Part shown: positions 15,942-24,419 of the stretch, piece after piece
Numbering within the stretch: position 1 is the first letter of the stretch
Layout: each line of letters starts with the position of its first letter
Assembly (NCBI GenBank): GCA_016937575.1
Contig: JAFHKN010000002.1
Location: 2,356,001 to 2,420,000, forward strand
Source of the DNA: Roseomonas aeriglobus
GTDB lineage: Bacteria > Pseudomonadota > Alphaproteobacteria > Sphingomonadales > Sphingomonadaceae
Direction of reading: 5' to 3'
Length of the DNA stretch: 64,000 nt
Notes under the pieces: model-generated
Database searches by the model: none
Told to the model about the DNA's origin: nothing
The model's input: only the letters and a program-made list of their open reading frames with translations
Made by a program: the position numbers and the translations under genes

Positions 15942-16915
15942 CGGGGATGCTGTCGCACCTGATCGTCTTAGACCTGACGACGGGACTTGGCGAAATGGCC
16001 GGGCGGATGCTCGCCGAACTCGGCGCCGATGTGGTCCGCCCGACGCCGGGTGTGCCCGCCTGGACGCACGGTAGCCGACAGGTGTCGGCGGAGGAGGCCG
16101 ATGCTCTGCTCGGCCGCGCCGATATCGTGTTCCGCAACGCCGGCCGCGATCACGACGCGCTCGCCGTGGCCAACCCGGCGCTGATCGACGTGGTCGTCGC
16201 TCCGTTCCTGCCCGGTGGGCCGAACGAGGGCCGGCCCGAAACCGATCTGACGCTGATGGCGCGATCGGGGCTGATGACGATCGTAGGCGATCCCGACCGC
16301 GCACCACTGACCCTGCCGGGGCGGCAGGCCTATGCGCTGGCCGGCATCCAGGCGGTGATCGGCGCGCTGACTGCGCTGCATGCGCGTGCCGCCACGGGGC
16401 GCGGACAGCTGGTCGAAGTCTCGGCCTATCAGGCGGCGGTGCTCGCCAATTACCGCGAGCCGCTGACCTATGGCTGGACGGGACGTGTCGGCGGCCGGAC
16501 CGGCAATCTGCTGATCCGCGGAAAGTCTGGCGTACGCCAGATCTGGCCGTGCGCAGACGGGTGGGTGACCTGGGCGCTGGTCGACAATCCGCCGATGATG
16601 CGCGGCATGGTCAAGGTTCTGGGCGACACGGCCGGACCGCTCGGCGCAGTCGATTGGGACGCGGTGCTCGTCGCCGACCTGCCGCGCGAGACCCTGCTGG
16701 ACTGGGAAGCGATCGTCGAGAGGTTCTTCCTGCGCCACACGCGCGCCGAACTGGGGCGTATGTCGACCGAGAACGGCCTGGGGCTGTCGTGGATCGATAC
16801 GCCGGAGGACGCGCTGGCGAGCGAGCATCTGCATGCGCGCGGTCTCTGGCGCGACGTCGACGGGATGACGTTGCCGGGCCCCTTGTGGGTGTCGTCGCTG
16901 GGGGACGCTTCATGA
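15938..16915 (+). CDS. Short CaiB/BaiF-like protein lacking the catalytic Asp, second of four
   Basis: Protein of 325 residues, about 70 shorter than its neighbours, with most of the loss in the N-terminal half. Family relation is clear from LIVLDLTTGLGEMAGRMLAELGADVVRP, the QAVIGALTALHARAATGRGQLVEVS block and a C-terminal LGLSWIDTPEDALASEHLHARG. Aligning that block with the third enzyme (VADLLSGSNAVIGIL) against QAYALAGIQAVIGAL puts Tyr132 where the catalytic Asp should be. It is therefore unlikely to be an active CoA-transferase alone. Four-nt overlaps on both sides point to a stoichiometric, probably non-catalytic partner of the first or third enzyme; a new activity is also possible. Confidence 0.82.
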   Translation: MTGMLSHLIVLDLTTGLGEMAGRMLAELGADVVRPTPGVPAWTHGSRQVSAEEADALLGRADIVFRNAGRDHDALAVANPALIDVVVAPFLPGGPNEGRPETDLTLMARSGLMTIVGDPDRAPLTLPGRQAYALAGIQAVIGALTALHARAATGRGQLVEVSAYQAAVLANYREPLTYGWTGRVGGRTGNLLIRGKSGVRQIWPCADGWVTWALVDNPPMMRGMVKVLGDTAGPLGAVDWDAVLVADLPRETLLDWEAIVERFFLRHTRAELGRMSTENGLGLSWIDTPEDALASEHLHARGLWRDVDGMTLPGPLWVSSLGDAS

Positions 16916-18075
16916 ACGCGCTTCGCGGACTGACGGTCGTCGATTTCAGCAAGTTCCTGCCCGGCCCCTATTGCACCTGGCTGCTCGCCGAACTGGGTGC
17001 CGGGGTGATCCGCATCGAGAATCCGCGCGAACTGGCCAAGCAGCGCAAGGTGTTCGGCTGGGATAAACTGTCGGAGGAAGAGAACGCCCGGCTACGCGCC
17101 CGCGACGTCTTCGCCCGCGGCAAGAAGAGCGTGCTGATAGACCCCGGCAGCGAGGATGGTCGCGCAGCGATCCACAGGCTGATCGCCGACGCCGATGTGC
17201 TGGTCGAGGATTATCGCCCCGGCGTGATGGCCGACATGGGCTATGGCTGGCCCGAGATGGCGGCACTCAACCCGCGGCTCGTCTATTGCTCGGTCACGCT
17301 ATGCGGCCAGACAGGCCCCTATGCGCGCCGCCCCGGGCATGATCCGGTAGCGTTGGCGATCGCGGGCGCATTGTCGCGCATGGGGGAGGATCCCGAGCGT
17401 CCCGCCTTCCCCGGCGTCCCCGTCGCCGATCTATTGAGCGGATCGAATGCGGTCATCGGCATTCTCGGCGCCCTGCTTGCCCGCACGACGACGGGACGCG
17501 GCCAGCATGTCGACATCGCGATGTCCGACGCCTCGCTGCCGCTGGTCGCCAACGTCCTTTCGCGCAACGTCGATCTCGCCCACGCGCCGCCCAAGGGCAT
17601 GCACCGTGCCGACAGTGGCATCTGGCGGACCGCCGACGGCCTGTACGTCGTGACCACCGACATGGAGCCGCGCTATTGGCGCTTGTTCGTCGAAGCGATC
17701 GGCTTGCCCGATTTGGCCGACCGCCAGATGGATCGCGCCGCCTGGCCCGAAATGAAGGCGCGCATCGCCGAGCGGATCGCGACCCGGCCGCGCGACGAAT
17801 GGCTTGACCTCTTCGCCCGCGCCGGCACGCAATATGCCCCGGTCCTGACCATCGCCGAAGCGCTCGACGACCCGCACAACGTGGCGCGTGGCATGGCGAT
17901 CGACGTCGCGCTGCCCGGCGGCGGCACTGCCCGCCAGATCGGCAGCCCGGTCCGGCTGGGCGACACCGCCCCTGCCCGCGCGGCCTCCGCACCCGGCGCC
18001 GATACGCGCGCGGTTCTGGCCGCGCTTGGCTATTCCGATTCCCAGATCACCGCCCTCGAAGGAAGACTCTCTTGA
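16912..18075 (+). CDS. Class III (CaiB/BaiF) CoA-transferase, third of four
   Basis: Protein of 387 residues. N-terminus LRGLTVVDFSKFLPGPYCTWLLAELGAGVIRIENP; KKSVLIDPGSEDGRA and VEDYRPGVMADMGYG are typical of the middle region; catalytic Asp173 lies in VPVADLLSGSNAVIGILGAL, followed by TTTGRGQHVDIAMSD. The sequence closely resembles succinyl-CoA- or formyl-CoA-type transferases, though the exact type cannot be told. ATG at 16912 overlaps the previous stop as ATGA; an upstream in-frame extension is read-through of the other gene's alternate frame. It overlaps the next gene by 4 nt. Expected role: CoA transfer to the imported acid or recycling of CoA from an end product. Confidence 0.9.
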   Translation: MNALRGLTVVDFSKFLPGPYCTWLLAELGAGVIRIENPRELAKQRKVFGWDKLSEEENARLRARDVFARGKKSVLIDPGSEDGRAAIHRLIADADVLVEDYRPGVMADMGYGWPEMAALNPRLVYCSVTLCGQTGPYARRPGHDPVALAIAGALSRMGEDPERPAFPGVPVADLLSGSNAVIGILGALLARTTTGRGQHVDIAMSDASLPLVANVLSRNVDLAHAPPKGMHRADSGIWRTADGLYVVTTDMEPRYWRLFVEAIGLPDLADRQMDRAAWPEMKARIAERIATRPRDEWLDLFARAGTQYAPVLTIAEALDDPHNVARGMAIDVALPGGGTARQIGSPVRLGDTAPARAASAPGADTRAVLAALGYSDSQITALEGRLS

Positions 18076-19319
18076 CCGAACAGCACCGCCAACGGCCGCT
18101 CGAGGGCCTGCGCGTGATCGACCTGACGCGGGCGCTGGCCGGCCCCTACGCGACCCTGCTGCTGGCGGGCCTTGGTGCGGAAGTCATCAAGGTCGAGGAC
18201 CCGCGCGGCGGCGATCTGGCACGCGACAACAGCCCCTATGTCGGACGCGATGGGATCACCGTCGAAAAGGTGCACGACGACGACCTGTCGGTGTCGCATC
18301 TGACGCGCGCACGCGGCAAGCTGGGTGTGTCACTCAACCTGAAAGCGCCGGGCGCAACGGGCGTCTTCCTCGACCTCGTGCGCAGCGCCGACATCGTCGT
18401 CGAGAATTTCACCGCCGGCACCGCCGATCGCCTGGGCATCGGCTATGCCGCGGCCAAGGCCGCCAATCCACGCATCATCTATTGCTCGCTGTCCGGCTTC
18501 GGCGCGACCGCGCCGGAGGGCGGCAAGGCGATGGACATCATCATCCAGGCCCTGTCCGGCGCGATGTATGCCAGCGGCGAGGCCGACGCGCCGCCCGTGC
18601 GCATCGGCATCCCGATCGCCGACATGCTGGCGCCGGTGTTCTCGGTCATCGGCATCCTGTCGGCCCTCGAACAGCGGCATCGTACCGGGGTTGGCCAGCA
18701 TATCGACGTGTCGATGCTGGGAGCGCTGACCAGTTTCGTCGCGATCGAGAATTGGTCGGCGATGGCGGCGGCAGGCATGCAGGCCAGGACCGGGCTGACC
18801 GTTCAGCGCCTGTCGCCGTTCGGCGTGTTCGAATGCCGCGACGGGTTCATCGCGCTCGTCGCGGTGCACGAGAAACTGGCGCAGGGTCTGTTCCGCGCGA
18901 TGAACCGTCCGGAACTCGCCGGCGATCCCCGCTTCGCCACGCGGGATGCGCGCGTCGCCAACGCTGCACTGCTGGAGGCGAACATCACGGCCTGGTCGTG
19001 CGGGCTGTCGGTCGCCGATGCGGTGGCGCGGCTCGAGGCGGAGGGCGTTCCCGTCGCCCCCGTGCGGCACCCCGATGAAGCGCTGCTCGACCCGCGCGTC
19101 ATCGAACGGCGCGAGGCCGTGCCGGTCGCCCATCCCTCCTATGAGGCCGACATCGACTTGCGGACGGCGGGCGTGCCGATCGTCTTCTCGGACGCCGACA
19201 CCGGGTTCGACGACGTCCTGCCGATCAGGATCGGCGAGCATAACGACCATGTGCTCGGCGAGACGCTGGGATATTCGCCCGAACGCATCGGTGAATTGCG
19301 TACCCAGGGCGTGATTTGA
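18072..19319 (+). CDS. Class III (CaiB/BaiF) CoA-transferase, fourth of four
   Basis: Protein of 415 residues. N-terminus LEGLRVIDLTRALAGPYATLLLAGLGAEVIKVEDP with GGDLARDNSPYVG just behind it, VENFTAGTADRLGIGY, and catalytic Asp184 in IPIADMLAPVFSVIGILSAL followed by HRTGVGQHIDVS. The start is a rare TTG overlapping the previous TGA as TTGA; no ATG is available near the conserved N-terminus. The third and fourth enzymes differ enough that they are not recent duplicates, suggesting different acid pairs, for example one for each of two pathway acids. Its stop overlaps the ATG of the dehydratase-like gene by 1 nt. Confidence 0.9.
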   Translation: MTEQHRQRPLEGLRVIDLTRALAGPYATLLLAGLGAEVIKVEDPRGGDLARDNSPYVGRDGITVEKVHDDDLSVSHLTRARGKLGVSLNLKAPGATGVFLDLVRSADIVVENFTAGTADRLGIGYAAAKAANPRIIYCSLSGFGATAPEGGKAMDIIIQALSGAMYASGEADAPPVRIGIPIADMLAPVFSVIGILSALEQRHRTGVGQHIDVSMLGALTSFVAIENWSAMAAAGMQARTGLTVQRLSPFGVFECRDGFIALVAVHEKLAQGLFRAMNRPELAGDPRFATRDARVANAALLEANITAWSCGLSVADAVARLEAEGVPVAPVRHPDEALLDPRVIERREAVPVAHPSYEADIDLRTAGVPIVFSDADTGFDDVLPIRIGEHNDHVLGETLGYSPERIGELRTQGVI

Positions 19320-21646
19320 TGACAGATGAGGCCGATGCGCTGATCCGGCTGATCGACGCGTGCGACGATCCGGGCGCGGTCGCCGACACCCTGCGCGCCC
19401 GGGGGCACCGGGTAATCCGCGTGCTCGGCCAGGATGCGCCCTATGCCCTCATCCGAGCGGCCGGTCTCGCCCCGGTGCGAATGGTGCCGCGACCGGGTGC
19501 GACGCCGCAAGCGGATGCCCTGGTCGGGGGCGGCGCGCTCAGCCAGCGCGGACGCTCGCTTCTGCAGCAGATCGCCGCCGATGACAGCGGCGACCCGTTG
19601 CTCTTTACGCATGCCGACAGCGACCTGCCGCAGCTGTTCGCGACCATCCGCGACCTGATGCGGACCGGCGATGTGCCGAGGCGGCCGATCCATATGCTGG
19701 ACCTGGCGCATCTGCCGCGCGGCTCGAGCCGGACCTATAATCTCCACCGCCTCGACCAGCTCGACGATTGGCTCGAACGGATCGGCGGCGCGCGCGGCGC
19801 GGCGCGATTGCCCGATCAGGCGGCGATCGAGCACGACCGCGCTCGGCTGATCCACGGACTGACCGGCGTTGCCCGCCTTGCCGCGATCGGCGCCGCCTAT
19901 GCGCTCGAACCCGGCGACTGGGCCGCTCTCATCGCCGCGGTGCGTTCGGGTACCGAGCCGGTGGGCACTCCGGTTTTCGTGCTCGGTTCGTCGCAATATT
20001 CGACGACGCGACAACGCGACCTGGCGGCGCGCGGGCTCGACACGGTCGGCGACGATCAGGATTGGGGGGATCCCCTGGTGGAGAGCTGGGCAGACAGCCC
20101 TGCCACGATCGATGCGCTTGCCGAACCGACACGTCTGACACCGCGAATGCTGGTGCGGACGCCCGATCGACTTGCCCGCATCGTGGGGCGAATGCAGGCG
20201 CTGCGTGTCGACCGCGCGGTCATCGTGCAATCGGAAGGGGACGAAGCCGCGGCATGGGACGCCGGCTATTTCGATCGCGGGCTTGCCGCACAGGGTTTTG
20301 CCGTCGAGCGGATCGGCAAGGCGGCGGTCGTAGCAGAGCCGGCCGCTGCGCCCCGCCCCGCCCCGTCGCCATCGGGTCGCCGGAGCCGCAAGTCGCTCGC
20401 TTCGCTCGCCAGCTTCGGGGCGTATCAGCGCGAGTGGTTCCAGCAGGTCCGTACAGAGGTCGCCGCCGGCGCGCCGCTGGCGGTCGTCAACGCCAACTCC
20501 CCACAGGAAATCCTTCGGGCGATGGGCGTGCCGTTCGTCGTCAATCAATGGTGGGCGTCGATCGCCGCAGCGAAACAGCAATCAGGCCGCTATTTCGACC
20601 TGCTGACGAAGCACGGTTATCCGAGCGATGCCGAGGCGTACAGCGCCCAGGGACTTGCCGCGGCGTTCGACGACGATGCCACGCAGGCCCCGTGGGGCGG
20701 ACTGCCGCGGCCGCGCTTCGTCCAGGCCGTGCTCGGCACCGACGCGACGCCGCGCATCTTCGACCATTGGGCGCGCGAGACGGGCGCCGACCTGTTCCTG
20801 TTCGAACGCAGCATCGAATCGCGCATCGATTTTCCGATCGACTGGTGGGACAGCCTGCAGGACCGCTGGGACGCGACGCTGGAGCCCGAACGGCTGGACC
20901 TGATGGTTGCCGAGCTGCGCACCCTGATCGAGCGGATCGAAGCGGTCAGCGATCGCCGCTTCGATCCCGAACGGTTCGTGGAGATCCTGAACCTCGTCAA
21001 CGAACAGGAAGATTATTACCGGCGCACCCGCGATCTTATCGCCGGCGCGCATCCGGCACCGGTATCGATCAGCGACACGATGCCGGCAACGATGGTGCCA
21101 CAGTGGCACCGCGGCACGGTGTGGGCGCGCGACGCGGCAAAAGCGTTCCACGACGAGGTGGCGGCGCGGCATGCAGCGGGCGAAGCGGCGTGTCCGAACG
21201 AGCGCCTGCGGCTGATGTGGGTCGGCCGCGGCATGTGGAGCGACATGGGCTTCTATCAGCGCTGGGAGGAAAGCCACGGCGCGGTCTTCGTCTGGTCGAT
21301 GTACCTCGCGCTTGCCGCCGACGGCTACATCCGCCGCGCAGCTCCGGGACAGGATCCGATGCGCGCGCTTGCTGCCCGGTTCGTTACCATGGGTGATGAG
21401 TTGCGCATGCCGACCTGGGCGGGAGCGTGGCACGTCCGCGAAGCGGAGAGCCACGCTGTCGATGGCGCGATCGCACTGTCGGACGCCGATCCGTTCGTCC
21501 TGCGCGCGCTGCGTCAGGCGGGGGTGCCGGTGCTCGCACTCGACCTCGACAACTATAATCGCGAAGCCAGCGACGCCGCCGCGATCGATCGGCGGATCGA
21601 GGATTTCCTGACCGGCGACGTCACCCGCTATCGCGCGCGGCGCTGA
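19319..21646 (+). CDS. Fused two-domain 2-hydroxyacyl-CoA dehydratase / benzoyl-CoA reductase-like protein without cluster cysteines
   Basis: Protein of 775 residues with two homologous-looking halves joined by a Pro-rich linker (about 338-362). Each half has the HgdB/BcrC-type pattern: domain 1 LIRAAGLAPVRM, MLDLAHLPRGSSRTYNLHRLDQL, VGDDQDWGDP and VDRAVIVQSEGDEA; domain 2 SPQEILRAMGVPFVV, RLMWVGRGMWSDMGFYQ and AVDGAIALSDADPF. In the known family each subunit binds a [4Fe-4S] cluster through conserved Cys. Here only Cys15 and Cys625 exist in the whole protein, and the usual gDdlC and FCDp sites read GDDQDW and EGDEA. No BadF/HgdC-type activator is nearby. Hence a non-redox or cluster-free activity on acyl-CoA seems more likely than radical dehydration. 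The ATG overlaps the previous stop (TGATG). Function unknown; family assignment is by recognised motifs, not search. Confidence 0.72.
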   Translation: MTDEADALIRLIDACDDPGAVADTLRARGHRVIRVLGQDAPYALIRAAGLAPVRMVPRPGATPQADALVGGGALSQRGRSLLQQIAADDSGDPLLFTHADSDLPQLFATIRDLMRTGDVPRRPIHMLDLAHLPRGSSRTYNLHRLDQLDDWLERIGGARGAARLPDQAAIEHDRARLIHGLTGVARLAAIGAAYALEPGDWAALIAAVRSGTEPVGTPVFVLGSSQYSTTRQRDLAARGLDTVGDDQDWGDPLVESWADSPATIDALAEPTRLTPRMLVRTPDRLARIVGRMQALRVDRAVIVQSEGDEAAAWDAGYFDRGLAAQGFAVERIGKAAVVAEPAAAPRPAPSPSGRRSRKSLASLASFGAYQREWFQQVRTEVAAGAPLAVVNANSPQEILRAMGVPFVVNQWWASIAAAKQQSGRYFDLLTKHGYPSDAEAYSAQGLAAAFDDDATQAPWGGLPRPRFVQAVLGTDATPRIFDHWARETGADLFLFERSIESRIDFPIDWWDSLQDRWDATLEPERLDLMVAELRTLIERIEAVSDRRFDPERFVEILNLVNEQEDYYRRTRDLIAGAHPAPVSISDTMPATMVPQWHRGTVWARDAAKAFHDEVAARHAAGEAACPNERLRLMWVGRGMWSDMGFYQRWEESHGAVFVWSMYLALAADGYIRRAAPGQDPMRALAARFVTMGDELRMPTWAGAWHVREAESHAVDGAIALSDADPFVLRALRQAGVPVLALDLDNYNREASDAAAIDRRIEDFLTGDVTRYRARR

Positions 21647-21667
21647 CGACTTGCATGGCCGCGTGAA

Positions 21668-21693
21668 GGGGAGCGACCAGACGGCCGCTCCCC
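21668..21693. terminator. Bidirectional terminator between the CoA-transferase operon and TonB receptor 2
   Basis: Perfect 8-bp stem GGGGAGCG (21668-21675) / CGCTCCCC (21686-21693), 10-nt loop, within the 57 nt separating two convergent genes. No strong U-run on either side. Confidence 0.6.
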
Positions 21694-21703
21694 ATACGCC
21701 GCG

Positions 21704-24400
21704 TCAGAATTTCGCGCGCAGCGATACCGCGAACTGCCGCCCGATCGGATTGGCGGCCGTCGCGTCATAGCCGCCGCTGCCGTTGCCCGACGGCGCGAGA
21801 TTGACGAACGGCGGCTGGAGATCGAACAGGTTGCGGACTTCGGCACCCAGCGTCAGCCCGCCCAGGAAACCGCGCTTGGTGCTGCCGCCCAGATCCCAGG
21901 CGATGCTCAGATCGACCGGCGTATAGCTTTTCACCTGTTGCGGCACGGTGACGGCGTTGTTGGTATAGCCGCCGACGTGCGTCGCCTGGACCTGCAGGCG
22001 AACCGGATCGAGATCCCAGGCGATGGCCCCCCGCGCCTTGAACTTCAGCGGGAAGAAAATCGTGTTGCGGCGGTCGATCAGCGCCGCATTCTCGGTGATC
22101 GCGACTTCGTAGCGGGTCAGATAGGTGCCGCTCAGATTGACCTGGAACCGGCCGAAACTCTCGGTCGGCAGCGTGTAGTTGGCGACGAAATCGATCCCCT
22201 CGGTCAGCGACTTGCCAAGGTTGTTGTTGCGCCCGTCGACGAACAGCGTGACGTTGGTCGGCAACGCGCCGACGACGCCGATGCCCGAGGCGATCAACTG
22301 CTGCACGCGCGTCGCGGCCTCCGCCCCGCGCGTGATGATGCCGAGCCCGGCAAACGACTGTTCGCGCGACAGGATGGCGAGGTCCGACAGATACGCCTCG
22401 ACCTGGTTGGTATATTCGACGTTGAAATAGGTCAGGCTGAACCGCAGCCGGCTGCCGATGTCGAGGTCACCGCCCACCGACCAGGTCGTCGCCTCCTCCG
22501 GCCGCAGACCAAGGTTTTGCCCGGACAGCGCGACGCCAACGATCGGCGATCCGCCCGGATTCTGATAGGTCTGGACGAACAGATTGTTCGAATTGCCGTA
22601 GATCTGCGAGATCAGCGGTGCGCGGAACGACGTGCCGTAGCTGCCGCGCAGCGTCAGTCCGTCGAACGGCGTCCAGTTGACGCCGAACTTCGGGTTCGTC
22701 GTCTTGCCGACGTCGCTGTACTTGTCATAGCGGACGGCTGCATTGAGCACGAGCTTGCGGAAGCCCGGGATCGCGTTCTCGGCACCGAAGATCGGCAGCA
22801 GGACTTCGGCATAGCCCGAATCGACCCGCCGGGTGAAATAGCGGTACGCGATGGGGGTACCCACGACGCCGCGCGCGGAGCCGAGGATGGTCAGGATCTC
22901 CTGCCCCTCGTAGCCCGCGGCCAGCTTCACGTCGCCGCCGGGTAGCGCGAACAGCGTGCCGTTCAGCCGCGCTTCGTATCCGGTGAAGCGATTGAGCGTG
23001 GGGGCGAAGAAGATGCTGTTGCTGATCAGCTGCTTCGTCGCCTCGGTCGTCCGGCCGAGACCATAGGGATCGAAAGCCGTCGCCGGATTGCTGCTGGCGA
23101 GTGCGGCGTTGAGATTGGCCGTCGTCAGGCCGCGATAGGTATAGGACTGATCCTCGCCCTGGCCGTAGCTGTAGATGCCCTCGGCCTCCCAATCGCCGAA
23201 CAGCTTGACGCGCACGCCCGGCGAGATCTGCCAATTCTCGGCACTGCCCGGATTGCCGTTGATCGGCAGATCGTTGATGAAGTTGTACGCGATCGTATAG
23301 CTCGTGCCGGTGAAGCCCGCCGGCCGCACGAAGAAGGCGTTGGTCTGGGGCACGGTGAGCGTCGCGCTTTGCGAAGCCGGGTTGCGGAAGAAGGTACGGC
23401 GCGAGAAGAAGCCGTCCGCGAACAGCGTCACCCGGTCGCCCAGTTCCTGCGTGACCGTCATGTTCGCCGAGTCATAGGCCTGTTTTGGAAACAGGTCCTG
23501 CCCGATCAGGTCGTTGCACAGATTGGCGGTGCCGGCGACCAGGCTGCCCGCATTCGCCTGGGTCAGCCCGCCCGCGGGAATTGCATAGGTCGTGCCGCCG
23601 GCGATGATGGTGCCGGGCGCGCAGCGATTGACGCGATAGTCGTTGCCGCCAAACGCGCGCTGGTCGGAGGTGAAGAACGACCGATCGTCGCCGCTGAGGT
23701 TCGAGCGCTGGACATGTTCGAACGCCAGCATGATCTGGCCCTGGCTCCATTTGTGCCCGACCGCGACGCCGACCTGCCATTCGTGGAAGTCGTCGCCGAA
23801 GCCGTAGCGGGCCGAGGCCTCGACCCCGTCCAGCGAGCGGCGCGGGATCAGGTTGACGACGCCCGCGACCGCGTCGGAACCATAGATGGCGGAGGCGCCG
23901 TCGGCGACGACCTCGACCCGCTCCAGGCCGAGTGTGGGGATGACCGACGGGTCGAGCGCGCGGCTGTTGTTCACCGCGCGGTGGCCGTCGATCAGGATCA
24001 GTGTCGCATAGGGCCCGATGCCGCGCAGGTTAACGCTGTTGCCATAGGTGATGTTGCCGTTGCCGCCCGACTGGCCGCGCGAATTCTCGCTGACGCCCAG
24101 GTCGAAGACCTGCGGGATCTGCTTGATGAGGCGATCGGTCGTCACCGCGCCCGAAGCGATGACGTCTTCACGGCCCAGCGCGATCACGGTCGAACCGACC
24201 GGCGCGGCGCCGCGAACGCGGCTGCCCGTCACGATGATGTCGCGATCGACCTGATCCTGCGTGATCGTCGACGGCCCGGCCTCGGGCGTTTGTACGTCGG
24301 GCTCGCTGGCCGGTGTCGTCTGTTGCGCGAAGGACGGCGATGTCAGTCCCAGCAGGACCATGCCGGTCGTGGCCAATGCGGCGGTACGGATGCTCTTCAT
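21704..24400 (-). CDS. TonB-dependent outer-membrane receptor (second)
   Basis: Protein of 898 residues. Signal peptide TAALATTGMVLLGLTSPSFAQ; DRDIIVTGSRVRGAAPVGS; plug with LIKQIPQVFDLGVSE, NSVNLRGIGPYATLILIDGH and VEVVADGASAIYGSDAVAG; barrel ending in FAVSLRAKF with the terminal Phe that BamA recognises. It belongs to the sphingomonad/Xanthomonas receptor group whose plug holds the GASAIYGSDAVAGVVN signature, often linked to uptake of plant compounds. It is closely similar to the third receptor in this window (27756-30464), including a shared AIPAGG..TxANAGSLVAGTAN stretch, so the two are paralogues. It lies 19 nt upstream... i.e. directly downstream of the CocE esterase gene's 3' end region in the opposite order: the esterase (24420-26129) is transcribed first. 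Probable ligand: an aromatic ester or glycoside. Confidence 0.9.
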   Translation of the reverse strand: MKSIRTAALATTGMVLLGLTSPSFAQQTTPASEPDVQTPEAGPSTITQDQVDRDIIVTGSRVRGAAPVGSTVIALGREDVIASGAVTTDRLIKQIPQVFDLGVSENSRGQSGGNGNITYGNSVNLRGIGPYATLILIDGHRAVNNSRALDPSVIPTLGLERVEVVADGASAIYGSDAVAGVVNLIPRRSLDGVEASARYGFGDDFHEWQVGVAVGHKWSQGQIMLAFEHVQRSNLSGDDRSFFTSDQRAFGGNDYRVNRCAPGTIIAGGTTYAIPAGGLTQANAGSLVAGTANLCNDLIGQDLFPKQAYDSANMTVTQELGDRVTLFADGFFSRRTFFRNPASQSATLTVPQTNAFFVRPAGFTGTSYTIAYNFINDLPINGNPGSAENWQISPGVRVKLFGDWEAEGIYSYGQGEDQSYTYRGLTTANLNAALASSNPATAFDPYGLGRTTEATKQLISNSIFFAPTLNRFTGYEARLNGTLFALPGGDVKLAAGYEGQEILTILGSARGVVGTPIAYRYFTRRVDSGYAEVLLPIFGAENAIPGFRKLVLNAAVRYDKYSDVGKTTNPKFGVNWTPFDGLTLRGSYGTSFRAPLISQIYGNSNNLFVQTYQNPGGSPIVGVALSGQNLGLRPEEATTWSVGGDLDIGSRLRFSLTYFNVEYTNQVEAYLSDLAILSREQSFAGLGIITRGAEAATRVQQLIASGIGVVGALPTNVTLFVDGRNNNLGKSLTEGIDFVANYTLPTESFGRFQVNLSGTYLTRYEVAITENAALIDRRNTIFFPLKFKARGAIAWDLDPVRLQVQATHVGGYTNNAVTVPQQVKSYTPVDLSIAWDLGGSTKRGFLGGLTLGAEVRNLFDLQPPFVNLAPSGNGSGGYDATAANPIGRQFAVSLRAKF

Positions 24401-24419
24401 AGGTCGTCCTCCCCTTTTC

